37,634 nucleotides of DNA from an uncultured Clostridia bacterium (GCA_944392605.1 CALXXE010000017.1:1-37634); one strand, 5' to 3'. Shown: positions 1 through 7,186, counted from the first letter of the stretch. Notes: generated by a model from the sequence alone, not told the origin. A program made the numbers and translations.

Positions 1-393
1 GACACATATAGAGCTTCGGGAGCAGGTGGACAACATATAAATAAAACTTCATCAGCAGTAAGAATTACGCATATTCCTACAAACATTGTTGTTTCTTGTC
101 AATCTGAACGTTCACAAATACAAAATAAAGAAACAGCTATGCGTATGTTAAAATCTAGACTCCTTGATTTAAAAGAAAAAGAACATAAAGAAAAACTAGA
201 AGACTTACAAGGAGAACAAAAAGATATAGCGTGGGGAAGTCAAATACGTTCATATGTATTTTGTCCATACACGATGGTAAAAGACCATAGAACAAATTAT
301 GAGGTTGGAAATGTAGAAGCTGTTATGGATGGCGAAATTGATGATTTTATAGAAGCTTATTTAAAATATAATATAAAAAATAAGGAAAATTAG
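1..393 (+). CDS. prfB: Peptide chain release factor 2, C-terminal part (5' end outside window)
   Basis: This is the last 130 residues of a class I release factor, read in frame 1 from the first base, so the gene is truncated by the window edge. The catalytic GGQ motif, which triggers peptidyl-tRNA hydrolysis in the ribosomal A site, is at visible residues 9-11 within [20 protein letters not shown]. The surrounding [20 protein letters not shown] is typical of RF2 (UGA/UAA) rather than RF1. The C-terminal helix ends in a lysine-rich tail. The stop-codon-recognition domain and any programmed +1 frameshift site of prfB would lie upstream and cannot be judged. A strong intrinsic terminator follows directly. 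The family call is secure; RF2 rather than RF1 is very likely from the flanking residues. Confidence 0.95.
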   Translation, partial: DTYRASGAGGQHINKTSSAVRITHIPTNIVVSCQSERSQIQNKETAMRMLKSRLLDLKEKEHKEKLEDLQGEQKDIAWGSQIRSYVFCPYTMVKDHRTNYEVGNVEAVMDGEIDDFIEAYLKYNIKNKEN

Positions 394-398
394 TTTTG

Positions 399-425
399 GA
401 GATAGAGTATTCTATCTCTTTTTTC
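399..425 (+). terminator. Intrinsic terminator of prfB
   Basis: A perfect 8-bp stem (GAGATAGA / TCTATCTC) with a GTAT loop is followed by six T residues, starting six bases after the prfB stop codon. It is a textbook rho-independent terminator for the + strand. Confidence 0.9.
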
Positions 426-437
426 TTTGCTTTTACA

Positions 438-479
438 TATAATATAACGAAGACCATATTTAAATTTAAAATGGTTTTT
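438..479 (+). promoter_or_regulatory. Candidate promoter and leader hairpin before aspartate kinase
   Basis: A TATAAT -10 box lies at 438-443, just behind the prfB terminator; no good -35 box is visible. A hairpin follows (ACCAT at 453-457 with ATGGT at 471-475, enclosing a TTTAAA/TTTAAA inner stem) and ends in TTTTTA. It could be a weak terminator or attenuator between the promoter and the kinase gene, whose RBS (GAGGTGGAG) starts about 15 bases later. It is far too short for a lysine riboswitch. The stem is AT-rich, so the attenuation role is an inference. Confidence 0.4.
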
Positions 480-507
480 ATATTATAAAAAGAGGTGGAG
501 CAAAAAT

Positions 508-1470
508 ATGGACACAATAATGGTTTTAAAATTTGGTGGAAGTTCTGTTGCTGATAATAGAAAATTGGAGTTAGTTGCAAAAAGAATTACGAAAATCTAT
601 GATAAAGGTAATAGAGTTGTTGTTGTCCTTTCTGCTCAAGGAAAAACAACAGACAAATTAATAAACGAAGCAAAAGAGCTATCTAATAACGTACCAAGTA
701 GGGAATTAGATGCTTTACTTAGTTGTGGAGAGCAAATGTCAACTGCAAAATTAAGTATCTTATTAAATTATATGGGATATCCTTCAATATCTTTAACAGG
801 ATGGCAAGCAGGAATATTAACTAACAATAACAATCAAAATGCTAATATAATAAAAATTAATACATCTAGAATTTTAAAAGAACTAAATGAAAATAAAATA
901 GTAATTATAACAGGTTTCCAAGGAATAGATGAAAATTTAGATATCACAACTCTAGGCAGAGGGGGTTCTGATACAACAGCTATAGCAATTGCGGCCGCTT
1001 TACATGCTAAAAATTGTTATATTTTCTCTGATGTAGATGGGGTTTATACTGCTGATCCTAATAAAATAGAAAATGCTAAAAAAATAGAAAATCTTTCTTA
1101 TGAAGAGATGATGCAATTATCAAGTGAAGGAGCAAAAGTTCTTCATAACAGATGTGTTGAAATAGGGGAAAAATTCAAAATACCTATTATAACAAAGTCA
1201 ACCTTTAACGAAGAAAAAGGAACTGTTATATCAGATAAAATAGAAGAAAATAAAGTTAAAAGTATTATAAAAAAAGAAGTATCAAGAGTATCAATTATAG
1301 GTAATGGAATTATAAGAAATTTTGATTTAATAAAGGAAATCATTGACTTTATAAAGAAAAAGAATCTAGAATTATTGAATTTTGAAATTTCAGAAACTAA
1401 AATCTCTATTGTTTTTAAAAGCATTATAGATGATGAAAATGTAAGAGAATTGCATGAGCTAATTTTCTAA
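508..1470 (+). CDS. Aspartate kinase, short form with a single ACT domain
   Basis: Aspartate kinase phosphorylates aspartate, the first step toward lysine, threonine, methionine and diaminopimelate. The amino-acid-kinase fold is complete: KFGGSS at residues 8-13, CGEQ at 73-76, the nucleotide/substrate loop GRGGSDTT at 150-157, and DVDGVYTADP at 175-184. The protein is 320 residues, whereas monofunctional aspartokinases usually have about 400 with two ACT domains. Here only one ACT-like segment (about 259-320) follows the catalytic domain, so the C-terminus looks shortened. The start at 508 follows a GAGGTGGAG ribosome site. It stands ahead of yabP-yabQ, so it may supply DAP or dipicolinate precursors, but that link is inferred from position only. 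It could also be a specialised paralogue with altered feedback control. Confidence 0.9.
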   Translation: MDTIMVLKFGGSSVADNRKLELVAKRITKIYDKGNRVVVVLSAQGKTTDKLINEAKELSNNVPSRELDALLSCGEQMSTAKLSILLNYMGYPSISLTGWQAGILTNNNNQNANIIKINTSRILKELNENKIVIITGFQGIDENLDITTLGRGGSDTTAIAIAAALHAKNCYIFSDVDGVYTADPNKIENAKKIENLSYEEMMQLSSEGAKVLHNRCVEIGEKFKIPIITKSTFNEEKGTVISDKIEENKVKSIIKKEVSRVSIIGNGIIRNFDLIKEIIDFIKKKNLELLNFEISETKISIVFKSIIDDENVRELHELIF

Positions 1471-1542
1471 AACAAGTTCTAAATAAGACAAACTTTGAAT
1501 ATATATATTTTAGTAGTTAAACAAAATAGGGAGGTAATGCTA

Positions 1543-1842
1543 ATGACTATTGATGAAAGAAAAGTTCAGCAAACAAGTGTAATTCAAAATCTTATTTTGG
1601 AGAATAGAGGGAAATTAAGCATCTCTGGAGTGTTAGACGTTTTAAGTTTTGATGACCAAGTAGTTATTATAGAAACAGAACTTGGACTATTAACAATAAA
1701 AGGAGAATCTTTAAGAATTAATAAATTAAGTATTGACACTTCTGAGGTAATTGTAGAAGGAGATATTTCATCTATGAATTATAGCGATAATAAGAATACT
1801 GAAAAATCAAAAGGAAGTTTAATTAGTAAGATTTTTAAATAG
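1543..1842 (+). CDS. yabP: YabP-family sporulation protein
   Basis: This is a 99-residue protein matching the YabP/YqfC family, which in Bacillus is needed for spore coat/cortex assembly in the mother cell. The middle carries the family pattern: LENRGKLSISGVLDVLSFDD at about residues 18-37, then IETELGLLTIKGESLRINKL, a compact beta-rich fold with no signal peptide. The open frame extends upstream to 1495, but GGGAGG at 1529-1534 best positions the ATG at 1543. A second ATG six bases earlier (1537) is too close to that site. The C-terminal 20 residues are charged and probably disordered. The next gene is yabQ, matching the conserved spore-former order yabP-yabQ-divIC. The family call is confident. 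Confidence 0.88.
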   Translation: MTIDERKVQQTSVIQNLILENRGKLSISGVLDVLSFDDQVVIIETELGLLTIKGESLRINKLSIDTSEVIVEGDISSMNYSDNKNTEKSKGSLISKIFK

Positions 1843-1868
1843 ATTTTACTTTAAGGAGATATTTTACT

Positions 1869-2354
1869 ATGATTATGAATCAGGTATATTTATTTTTTAT
1901 TTTTATAGCAAATGGCGTACTTATTGGAATCCTTTTTGATTTTTTTAGAATTCTCAGAAAATCATTTAAAACAAGTGATATAGTAACTTACATCGAAGAC
2001 TTCCTATTTTGGATTTTAACAGGATTTTCTATTCTTTACTTTATGTTTGTTTTTAACAATGGAGAAATCCGTTTATTTATGTTTTTAGGAATAGCTGTTG
2101 GTATTACATTATATATGTTAATATTTAGTTCATTTCTAATAAAAATAAATGTAACTATAATAACATTTTTGAAAAAGGTTATAAGTAAAATCATTGGAAT
2201 TATTTTAATTCCTTTCAAATTTATAAAAAGATTATTCTTTAAACCTATTTCTTTTATTTTTATAAATATTAGAAAAAGTTCTACAAATTTATATAATAAT
2301 TTTATGAAAATTACTAAAAAAAATAAAAAAATCGAAAATAATGTAAAAAATTAA
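1869..2354 (+). CDS. yabQ: YabQ-family sporulation membrane protein
   Basis: This 161-residue membrane protein is of the YabQ type, required in Bacillus for cortex formation and targeting of coat proteins to the forespore. The N-terminal helix contains the typical FFIFIANGVLIGILFDFFRI, followed by a D-rich loop and two further hydrophobic segments around residues 40-62 and 66-90. The tail from about 115 is basic (many K/R), probably cytoplasmic. The start at 1869 sits ten bases after AAGGAG; an in-frame ATG two codons later is an alternative. The gap to yabP is 26 bases, consistent with one transcript. Sequence conservation in this family is low, so the call leans on gene order as well as the N-terminal motif. 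Confidence 0.85.
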   Translation: MIMNQVYLFFIFIANGVLIGILFDFFRILRKSFKTSDIVTYIEDFLFWILTGFSILYFMFVFNNGEIRLFMFLGIAVGITLYMLIFSSFLIKINVTIITFLKKVISKIIGIILIPFKFIKRLFFKPISFIFINIRKSSTNLYNNFMKITKKNKKIENNVKN

Positions 2355-2444
2355 AAATATAAGAAGGATTTTTTGAAAAAAAGTAGAATAATATTATTAT
2401 AGTGTCCAGACGGATTATTACATTAGAATTGGAGAGATTAACTT

Positions 2445-2711
2445 ATGAAAAAGATTTATAAAAAACTTATAATATTATTAATTGTAGCATATGCAATATT
2501 TACTATAATAAATCAACAAAAAACTTTAAATCAATATAGCGAACAAACAGATATATTAACACAGGAAATAGCAGATGAAACTCAGACTAAGGAAGAACTT
2601 GCTAAACAAAAAGAAAATGTAGATTCATTAGAATTTATTGAACAAATGGCAAGAGAAAAATTAGATATGTATTATCCTAATGAGAGGGTTTATATAGATC
2701 AAGGAATGTAA
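2445..2711 (+). CDS. divIC: Septum formation initiator, DivIC/FtsL-like
   Basis: This 88-residue bitopic membrane protein has a short basic N-terminus, one transmembrane helix at about residues 6-23, and then a coiled-coil extracytoplasmic region rich in Q/E/L (about 24-62). It ends with the family signature SLEFIEQMAREKLDMYYPNE, which resembles the end of DivIC/FtsB proteins. These proteins form the FtsL-DivIC-DivIB subcomplex that helps activate septal peptidoglycan synthesis. Its place behind yabP-yabQ matches Bacillus and many Clostridia. The 90-base gap from yabQ may hold its own promoter, but none is convincing. The stop codon lies in the loop of the terminator hairpin. Confidence 0.85.
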   Translation: MKKIYKKLIILLIVAYAIFTIINQQKTLNQYSEQTDILTQEIADETQTKEELAKQKENVDSLEFIEQMAREKLDMYYPNERVYIDQGM

Positions 2712-2734
2712 TTTGCATTCCTTTTATTTTTTTC
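2701..2734 (+). terminator. Intrinsic terminator of the yabP-yabQ-divIC cluster
   Basis: AAGGAATG (2701-2708) pairs with CATTCCTT (2716-2723), followed by TTATTTTTTTC. The hairpin overlaps the last codons and the stop of the divIC-like gene. Confidence 0.9.
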
Positions 2735-2763
2735 TAAAAAGTATTCCAAAATATTCCAAAATG

Positions 2764-2772
2764 TGTTATAAT
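2764..2772 (+). promoter_or_regulatory. Extended -10 promoter of rho
   Basis: TGTTATAAT is a perfect extended -10 element (TGn plus TATAAT). No TTGACA is visible; instead TATTCCAAAA occurs twice in tandem immediately upstream (about 2742-2761). The transcript would have a leader of roughly 90 bases before the rho RBS. Rho genes are often autoregulated through their leaders, so this leader is a plausible control site, but no specific structure stands out. Confidence 0.6.
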
Positions 2773-2868
2773 ATATTTGTTGTTATTAATATTTATTTAA
2801 ATTCGTTTAAAATTCCCAGTATTAAAAATTAAACAAAACTATATTATAAAATAAATTAGGAGGTATTT

Positions 2869-4251
2869 ATGTTAGATTTAGAAGCAATGACGCTAACAGA
2901 ATTAAAAGCGTTGGCAAAAGAGCACAATATAAAAAATATATCAAAATTAAAAAAGGATGATTTAATTACGGTTTTAAAACAAGTTACAGCTAGTTCAGAA
3001 ACTTCTTATAATCAAGAATACGAGAATAATAATAATGACGATAAATTGGATGAATTAGATGATAAAGAAACTACAGAAAAACATTATGATGAAAATGGTG
3101 AACCTATAGTTGATTATAAATTAACTAATGAAGGTGACGAAATAGTCGAAGGAATTTTAGATATATTACCAGATGGATATGGATTCTTAAGAGGAGACAA
3201 TTATTTATCTAGTGATAAAGATGTTTACATTTCTATGGTACAAATAAGAAGATTTAAACTTGATACTGGTGATGTTATAAAAGGAATTTCAAGATATAGA
3301 GAAGGAGAAAAATTCCCATCTTTGATATTCGTTGGTGAAGTAAATGGAGAACATCCTGAAAAAGCAATGAAAAGAAAAAGATTTGATGAGTTAACACCTA
3401 TATTCCCAACAGAAAAATTAAAATTAGAAACAACATCTAATGATTATGCAACTAGAATAATCGATTTGATGTGTCCTATAGGAAAAGGACAAAGAGGGAT
3501 GATAGTTGCTCCACCAAAAGTTGGTAAGACTACATTACTTAAGAAAGTTGCAAACTCAATAAGCAAAAATAATCCAGAAGTGGAACTAATTGTACTTTTA
3601 ATTGATGAAAGGCCCGAAGAAGTAACAGATATGAAACGTTCTATACAAGGACAAGTAATTCATTCTACTTTTGACGAATTACCAGAACATCATGTCAAAG
3701 TTGCTGAAATGGTTCTAGAAAGAGCAAAAAGATTAGTTGAACATGGAAGAGATGTTGTTATATTACTAGACAGTATCACAAGATTAACAAGAGCTTACAA
3801 CTTGGTTATTCCTTCATCTGGAAGAACTTTATCTGGTGGTATTGACCCTGCTGCACTTCACAAACCTAAGAAATTCTTTGGAGCAGCTAGAAATATTGAA
3901 TTTGGTGGAAGTTTAACAATTTTAGCAACTGCATTAATAGATACGGGAAGTAGGATGGATGATGTTATATTCGAAGAATTCAAAGGAACAGGTAATATGG
4001 AAGTTCACTTAGATAGAAAATTATCAGAAAGACGTATCTTCCCAGCTATTGATATTAATAAGTCTGGAACTAGAAGGGAAGATCTATTACTTACTCCAAA
4101 AGAGAAAGATACAGTATTTGCTTTAAGAAAAGCTATGAATAGTATGCCTGTTGCTGATGTAACTGAACAGGTTATCAGCCAAATGACTCAAACCAAAAAT
4201 AATGATGAATTTATTGATCAAATGGATAATTATTTAAGAAGATTTAAATAA
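2869..4251 (+). CDS. rho: Transcription termination factor Rho
   Basis: Rho is a hexameric RNA helicase that ends transcription of untranslated RNA. All domains are present in 460 residues: an N-terminal SAP-like helical domain (about 3-38), an acidic N/D-rich insertion (about 42-85), the OB-fold RNA-binding domain with [10 protein letters not shown] at 100-109, and the RecA-like motor. The Walker A is APPKVGKTT (214-222) and the Walker B is VVILLD (296-301). DERPEEV (247-253) and the [13 protein letters not shown] region (322 onward) are typical of the R-loop/Q-loop part. RBS AGGAGG lies 5 bases before the start. The insertion is common in Gram-positive and gut Clostridia Rho proteins and may support phase separation elsewhere, but nothing here tests that. 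The prophage begins shortly after its terminator. Confidence 0.97.
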   Translation: MLDLEAMTLTELKALAKEHNIKNISKLKKDDLITVLKQVTASSETSYNQEYENNNNDDKLDELDDKETTEKHYDENGEPIVDYKLTNEGDEIVEGILDILPDGYGFLRGDNYLSSDKDVYISMVQIRRFKLDTGDVIKGISRYREGEKFPSLIFVGEVNGEHPEKAMKRKRFDELTPIFPTEKLKLETTSNDYATRIIDLMCPIGKGQRGMIVAPPKVGKTTLLKKVANSISKNNPEVELIVLLIDERPEEVTDMKRSIQGQVIHSTFDELPEHHVKVAEMVLERAKRLVEHGRDVVILLDSITRLTRAYNLVIPSSGRTLSGGIDPAALHKPKKFFGAARNIEFGGSLTILATALIDTGSRMDDVIFEEFKGTGNMEVHLDRKLSERRIFPAIDINKSGTRREDLLLTPKEKDTVFALRKAMNSMPVADVTEQVISQMTQTKNNDEFIDQMDNYLRRFK

Positions 4252-4270
4252 TTAATAATAAATTTTAAAG

Positions 4271-4305
4271 ATAGAGGACAAAAAATGTTGTTCTCTATTT
4301 TTGTT
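4271..4305 (+). terminator. Intrinsic terminator of rho
   Basis: An 11-bp stem (ATAGAGGACAA at 4271-4281, TTGTTCTCTAT at 4288-4298, with one G-T pair) with a 6-base loop is followed by TTTTTGTT. It lies 20 bases after the rho stop codon. Confidence 0.88.
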
Positions 4306-4644
4306 AAAATTCAAATATAGGAGTAGGGGAAGAAAGCAAAACAATTTCAATAAATTTTGTTTTAAATGAAAATATAATTATGAAGAATAGGTGTAAATTA
4401 GATATAAAATAGAATATTTATATAAGATACATAAAATGAAAAATACAAATACAAAACTGACAAACAAGAATAATTAAGAAGAAAATTATTAAGTTATAAA
4501 ATATAAATCAAATTAAATATTAAATAAAATCAAAAAATCATATTTTAATTTTATTTAAAAGAGAAGAATAGGAGAATAAAAAACAAATAAACATAGATAT
4601 ATAACATTGCACAAAATCAATCTTTTGTGCAAATAAAGGTAGGA
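4306..4644. other. Gene-free A-rich interval behind rho, probable attL zone
   Basis: No open frame of meaningful size and no convincing RBS were found on either strand. The DNA is extremely A-rich on the + strand. The one clear element is a perfect 10-bp inverted repeat at 4607-4632. The host-prophage junction is probably here or in the next 200 bases, because the integrase operon starts at 4851 and rho terminates at 4305. Confidence 0.5.
4607..4632. repeat. Perfect 10-bp inverted repeat
   Basis: TTGCACAAAA and TTTTGTGCAA flank a 6-base spacer (TCAATC). There is no U-tract on either side, so it is not a good terminator. It could be a protein-binding site or part of an attachment site; position beside the presumed junction is the only support for the latter. 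Confidence 0.5.
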
Positions 4645-4810
4645 GAAAAAATATAGAGAACTTTATTTCTCTAAAATGTCTAATATCTCCAAAACCCCTT
4701 ATTTCAGGCTATTTATCGTTAATATAACTTGTTGCCTAAAATATTAAATCGCCTTAAAATCGATTCTCGTGCGTCGCTTTTTTTCACATGATTAAAAAAA
4801 TTTATTTATT
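4645..4810 (-). ncRNA. Candidate small RNA (strong promoter to intrinsic terminator, no ORF)
   Basis: A near-consensus - strand promoter at 4817-4845 points into DNA that has no credible gene, and an intrinsic terminator closes the unit: TAGAGAA/TTCTCTA stem (4654-4673) followed on the - strand by TATTTTTTC. The predicted transcript is about 165 nt. It can form AATCG/CGATT and AGGC...GCCT with an inner TTAT/ATAA hairpin. The only small frame is a 22-codon GTG frame with no ribosome site, which I do not believe is translated. It lies between the integrase operon and rho, so it belongs to the prophage edge or the host flank. It does not look like 6S, tmRNA or SRP RNA to me. The alternative is a read-through promoter without a stable product. 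Confidence 0.4.
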
Positions 4811-4816
4811 GTTAAA

Positions 4817-4845
4817 CTTATATCATCTATTCTTTTAAATGTCAA
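4817..4845 (-). promoter_or_regulatory. Strong sigma-A-type promoter facing rho
   Basis: On the - strand TTGACA (4840-4845), a 17-base spacer and TATAAG (4817-4822) with an upstream TG make an almost ideal housekeeping promoter. It begins right behind the 91-aa gene and serves no ORF. Confidence 0.7.
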
Positions 4846-4850
4846 TACAT

Positions 4851-5126
4851 TTACGCAATCTTTTTAAAATCCTTTTTAAACTTATTATAATTATCGTAAA
4901 TATGTTCGTTTAAATGTAATTGACTTGTAATTTGATGATAAGTATCACGAACTAAATTTTTACGTAAATTTTCTTCTAAAGTTTCAGATTTTCCTCGTCT
5001 TGGATAAATATAATTATATGTGTATGAATAAAATTCTAAACTCCTCAAAATTAAATCCACTTGACAATTTAATAATTCTATTTTGTTTTTTCTAATTGAA
5101 TTTATATCAAAATCTATTTCTTCCAA
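4851..5126 (-). CDS. Hypothetical protein co-transcribed with integrase
   Basis: This 91-residue soluble protein is not recognised. It begins with an acidic stretch (MEEIDFDIN), is mostly helical with many aromatic and charged residues (FYSYTYNYIYPRRGK in the middle), and ends in a lysine-rich tail. It starts one base after the integrase stop codon, with AGGAGGTAG-like sequence inside the integrase end, so the two genes are almost certainly translated together. Small basic proteins next to integrases are often excisionases, but those usually carry a winged-helix or MerR-like motif that I cannot see here. A role in integration or excision is therefore only a guess from position. Confidence 0.6.
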   Translation of the reverse strand: MEEIDFDINSIRKNKIELLNCQVDLILRSLEFYSYTYNYIYPRRGKSETLEENLRKNLVRDTYHQITSQLHLNEHIYDNYNKFKKDFKKIA

Positions 5127-5127
5127 C

Positions 5128-6123
5128 TTAAGCTACCTCCTCTTCCCTATTTGTAATTTTTTCAAAATTATTTAATGGGTTTTTATCTACAGCTTCTTTA
5201 ATATGTTCGTTATAAATGTGTGTATATATCTGTGTTGTTGAAATGCTCTTATGTCCTAAGAATTCTTTTAATACTAGAATATCTTGTGTTACATATATAT
5301 AAATCATACTAGCAGCAGTATGTCTTAATGTATGTGTTGTGTATCCACATTTGCTAAGCCCCATAAGTTCGTAAGCCTTTTCACAAATATTCTCCACACA
5401 GTCTATACCAATCCTAGAACCGTTTTTATTTAAGAATAATGGTTCATTAAGGTTAATTATCTTTCTCTGTCTATTTCTTTGTTCTATATATTTACTTAAT
5501 TTTTCTTTGCAAGTTTGATTTAGATATAATTTTCTTTGCTTATTACCTTTTCCTAGTACTATTAATGTGTTATCTCGTAAATTTACATCTTTTAAATTTG
5601 CATTTATTAATTCAAAAGCCCTTGCACCAGTTGATAAAAACATAGAAATTATCGCATTGTTCCTTATATAAAATCTAGAATTTTCTAATGTAAATATTTC
5701 TTGAATCTTTATAGCCTGTTCCAATGATAAATGTCTAGGTATTCTTTCTACCTTTTCTATATTAGGTATTTCTCTTGTAGGATTTTCTTGTGTGTAACCT
5801 CTAGGTGTAGTTGATATAAGCCAATTATAAAAAGTTCTTATTGCTGCAAGTTTACATTGTCTCGTATTTGCATTGTTATCTCTAGAAAAACCACAATAAA
5901 CTAAAAAAGCAATTACATCACTTTCTTTTACTTGAAATAGTATTAAAGCATTAAATTTCATTATTGAAATATTAAAATTAAGATACTTGTTTATGAATTT
6001 AAAAAACATTATTAAATCTCCATTGTAAGCCTTTATGGTATTAATAGAATACCCTTTTATTCCTAATAAATAATTTAAAAAGTTCTTTAGTATATCTGGA
6101 CTTTCGGATAAATCCAATTTCAT
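5128..6123 (-). CDS. int: Tyrosine recombinase, phage integrase (XerC/D-like)
   Basis: The 331-residue protein has an N-terminal SAM-like core-binding domain (about 9-105) and a catalytic domain (about 130-310). The catalytic set is complete: R168 (STGARAFEL), K192 (GKGNKQRKL), H264 and R267 (HTLRH), H291 (LGHKS) and the nucleophile Y300 (TTQIYTH). Such enzymes exchange strands through a 3'-phosphotyrosine bond. The domain layout is short and XerC/D-like, without an N-terminal arm-binding AP2 domain, so it may use simple core sites. The start follows GTGGAGGTG. It sits at the left end of the element next to the presumed attL and is driven by a promoter with an embedded palindrome. It is expected to integrate and, with a partner, excise the prophage. 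Confidence 0.93.
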   Translation of the reverse strand: MKLDLSESPDILKNFLNYLLGIKGYSINTIKAYNGDLIMFFKFINKYLNFNISIMKFNALILFQVKESDVIAFLVYCGFSRDNNANTRQCKLAAIRTFYNWLISTTPRGYTQENPTREIPNIEKVERIPRHLSLEQAIKIQEIFTLENSRFYIRNNAIISMFLSTGARAFELINANLKDVNLRDNTLIVLGKGNKQRKLYLNQTCKEKLSKYIEQRNRQRKIINLNEPLFLNKNGSRIGIDCVENICEKAYELMGLSKCGYTTHTLRHTAASMIYIYVTQDILVLKEFLGHKSISTTQIYTHIYNEHIKEAVDKNPLNNFEKITNREEEVA

Positions 6124-6143
6124 TTTTTACACCTCCACTTTAC

Positions 6144-6172
6144 ATAATACCATATGTACAGTACAAATGCAA
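6144..6172 (-). promoter_or_regulatory. Integrase promoter with palindromic operator in the spacer
   Basis: On the - strand, TTGCAT (6167-6172), a 17-base spacer and TATTAT (6144-6149) form a good promoter about 20 bases before the integrase start. The spacer contains the perfect palindrome TGTACAGTACA (6155-6165), well placed for a dimeric repressor to block polymerase. Confidence 0.65.
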
Positions 6173-6213
6173 GCAAGACAACAAAAAAATATGCAAGAAA
6201 TATAATCAATCTC

Positions 6214-6537
6214 TTACATATCGTTCTTCTTTTTTATAGTTATAGTTTTATTTTCTTCGTCTAAATTAATTTCTACATATTCATCTTTATTATTATCTTT
6301 GCTAATCCCAATTTTACTTAAAAAATCAGTACTTATAGATATTTTTATTCTAGTACTATTTTTTAATTTATATACTTTTACAGTTCTTGTATTTAATTTT
6401 TCTTTTACTCTATTGTCATCTCTTATTAAATTAGCTATGTAATTTCTCGAATGATTGGTCAGCTTTGCTATTTCTGTGTAGCTTTTTCCATCTAGAAATA
6501 ATTCTATACATTCTTCCTTTAAATTTTCTTTTTCCAT
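6214..6537 (-). CDS. HTH plus AbrB-like transcription regulator
   Basis: This 107-residue protein has two parts. Residues about 5-42 form a helix-turn-helix of the resolvase/sigma type (LFLDGKSYTEIAKLTNHSR, then NYIANLIRDD). Residues about 60-105 look like an AbrB/SpoVT swapped-hairpin strand set (RIKISISTDFLSKIGI, then YVEINLDEENKTITIKKK). AbrB-type domains bind DNA as dimers and are common in transition-state regulators and antitoxins. It lies between the cI-like repressor and the integrase, behind its own promoter (TATAAT on the - strand at 6578-6583) and a terminator, so it may act as a second lysogeny regulator. The integrase operator at 6155-6165 is a possible target, by position only. 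Confidence 0.72.
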   Translation of the reverse strand: MEKENLKEECIELFLDGKSYTEIAKLTNHSRNYIANLIRDDNRVKEKLNTRTVKVYKLKNSTRIKISISTDFLSKIGISKDNNKDEYVEINLDEENKTITIKKKNDM

Positions 6538-6587
6538 TTTGTTACCTCTATTAAATATAAAATATTCAATTTAATATATTATAACAA

Positions 6588-6620
6588 AAAAAGGCTTTCT
6601 TGTAAATGAAAAACCTTTTT
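6588..6620 (-). terminator. Intrinsic terminator of the cI-like repressor gene
   Basis: On the - strand AAAAAGG plus TTTC pairs with GAAA plus CCTTTTT and runs into a T tract. It begins three bases after the repressor stop. A TATAAT (- strand, 6578-6583) for the next gene overlaps its downstream edge. Confidence 0.75.
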
Positions 6621-6622
6621 AA

Positions 6623-6868
6623 TTATAAATCTATTAATTCTTCCATATGCACTTTTAATATTTTAGCTATTCCCCACAATTCATAATCTACTATTGTTCT
6701 CGTACCATGTTCTATATTTCCAATTGCTTGTGCTGATAGTTCTATACCTAATTCCAAAAGCAAAGTTCTTGACAATCCTTCTATTGATAACCCTTTTTCT
6801 TTTCTAATTTCTCTCATTTTATTTCCAGAAACATTTATTTTATTATTATATCTTTTTCTATAATTCAT
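6623..6868 (-). CDS. cI-like HTH repressor (small, DNA-binding domain only)
   Basis: This 81-residue protein carries an HTH_3 (cro/C1) domain. From about residue 13 it reads NKMREIRKEKGLSIEGLSRT, then ELSAQAIGNIEHGTR, the typical five-helix repressor fold. There is no C-terminal peptidase or dimerisation domain, so it resembles the small Cro/immunity repressors that are inactivated by partner proteases rather than by RecA. The frame extends 16 codons upstream, but AGAGGTAG sits seven bases before the ATG at 6868 and the extra N-terminus is not conserved-looking. It is divergent from the + strand genes, with inverted operator half-sites between them, as in a phage genetic switch. Confidence 0.8.
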   Translation of the reverse strand: MNYRKRYNNKINVSGNKMREIRKEKGLSIEGLSRTLLLELGIELSAQAIGNIEHGTRTIVDYELWGIAKILKVHMEELIDL

Positions 6869-6921
6869 TCTTCTACCTCTTTTTTTATTTAATAATTTTA
6901 TCATTTTTAAAGGCATGCACT

Positions 6922-6981
6922 AACACGACTCTATAAAGAAATAATAAAAATATAGATTTATATATAGAGACGTGTTATAAT
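6922..6981. promoter_or_regulatory. Divergent switch region with inverted operator sites
   Basis: AACACGACTCTATA (6922-6935) and TATAGAGACGTGTT (6963-6976) are inverted copies (13 of 14 positions) separated by 27 bases. The right copy abuts a + strand -10 box TATAAT (6976-6981) that would drive the 60-aa gene at 7004, with a weak -35 (TAGATT at 6953-6958, 17-base spacer). The spacing fits two repressor-binding sites able to shut off the rightward promoter and autoregulate the repressor. The protein bound is presumably the cI-like product. Confidence 0.65.
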
Positions 6982-7003
6982 ATCTTAAAAAGGAAGTAAT
7001 TTT

Positions 7004-7186
7004 ATGGAAAAAGATATAAAAAGATTAAAAGCATGTATGGATCATAATGATTATTATTCTATGTTAATATATATAACCATTATTATTGATAAATGTACCG
7101 GACAAAATAAAGAGTTTTTATTAAATCTGGCTGCTAATATAAAAAAAGGTAATTATGAAGAAGTAAACAATTTATTAAAAAAATAA
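7004..7186 (+). CDS. Small hypothetical protein, first gene of the rightward switch transcript
   Basis: This 60-residue protein has a good RBS (AAAAGGAAG, 8 bases before ATG). It is not recognised. It looks all-helical, with an acidic/basic N-terminus, a hydrophobic centre (YSMLIYITIIID) and a lysine-rich end. The centre is too short and polar-flanked to be a clear membrane helix. It is the first gene controlled by the operator region opposite the repressor, the place where Cro, antirepressor or small regulatory proteins are normally found. I see no helix-turn-helix, so no function is assigned. Confidence 0.6.
   Translation: MEKDIKRLKACMDHNDYYSMLIYITIIIDKCTGQNKEFLLNLAANIKKGNYEEVNNLLKK

Noticed and set aside
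438-507. Lysine riboswitch in the aspartate kinase leader
   Set aside because: The leader is about 65 bases, while lysine riboswitches need well over 150 and a characteristic multi-helix junction.
4700-4795. 22-codon GTG-started frame on the - strand in the candidate small RNA
   Set aside because: No ribosome binding site precedes the GTG, an ATG just upstream runs straight into TGA, and the length is what chance allows.
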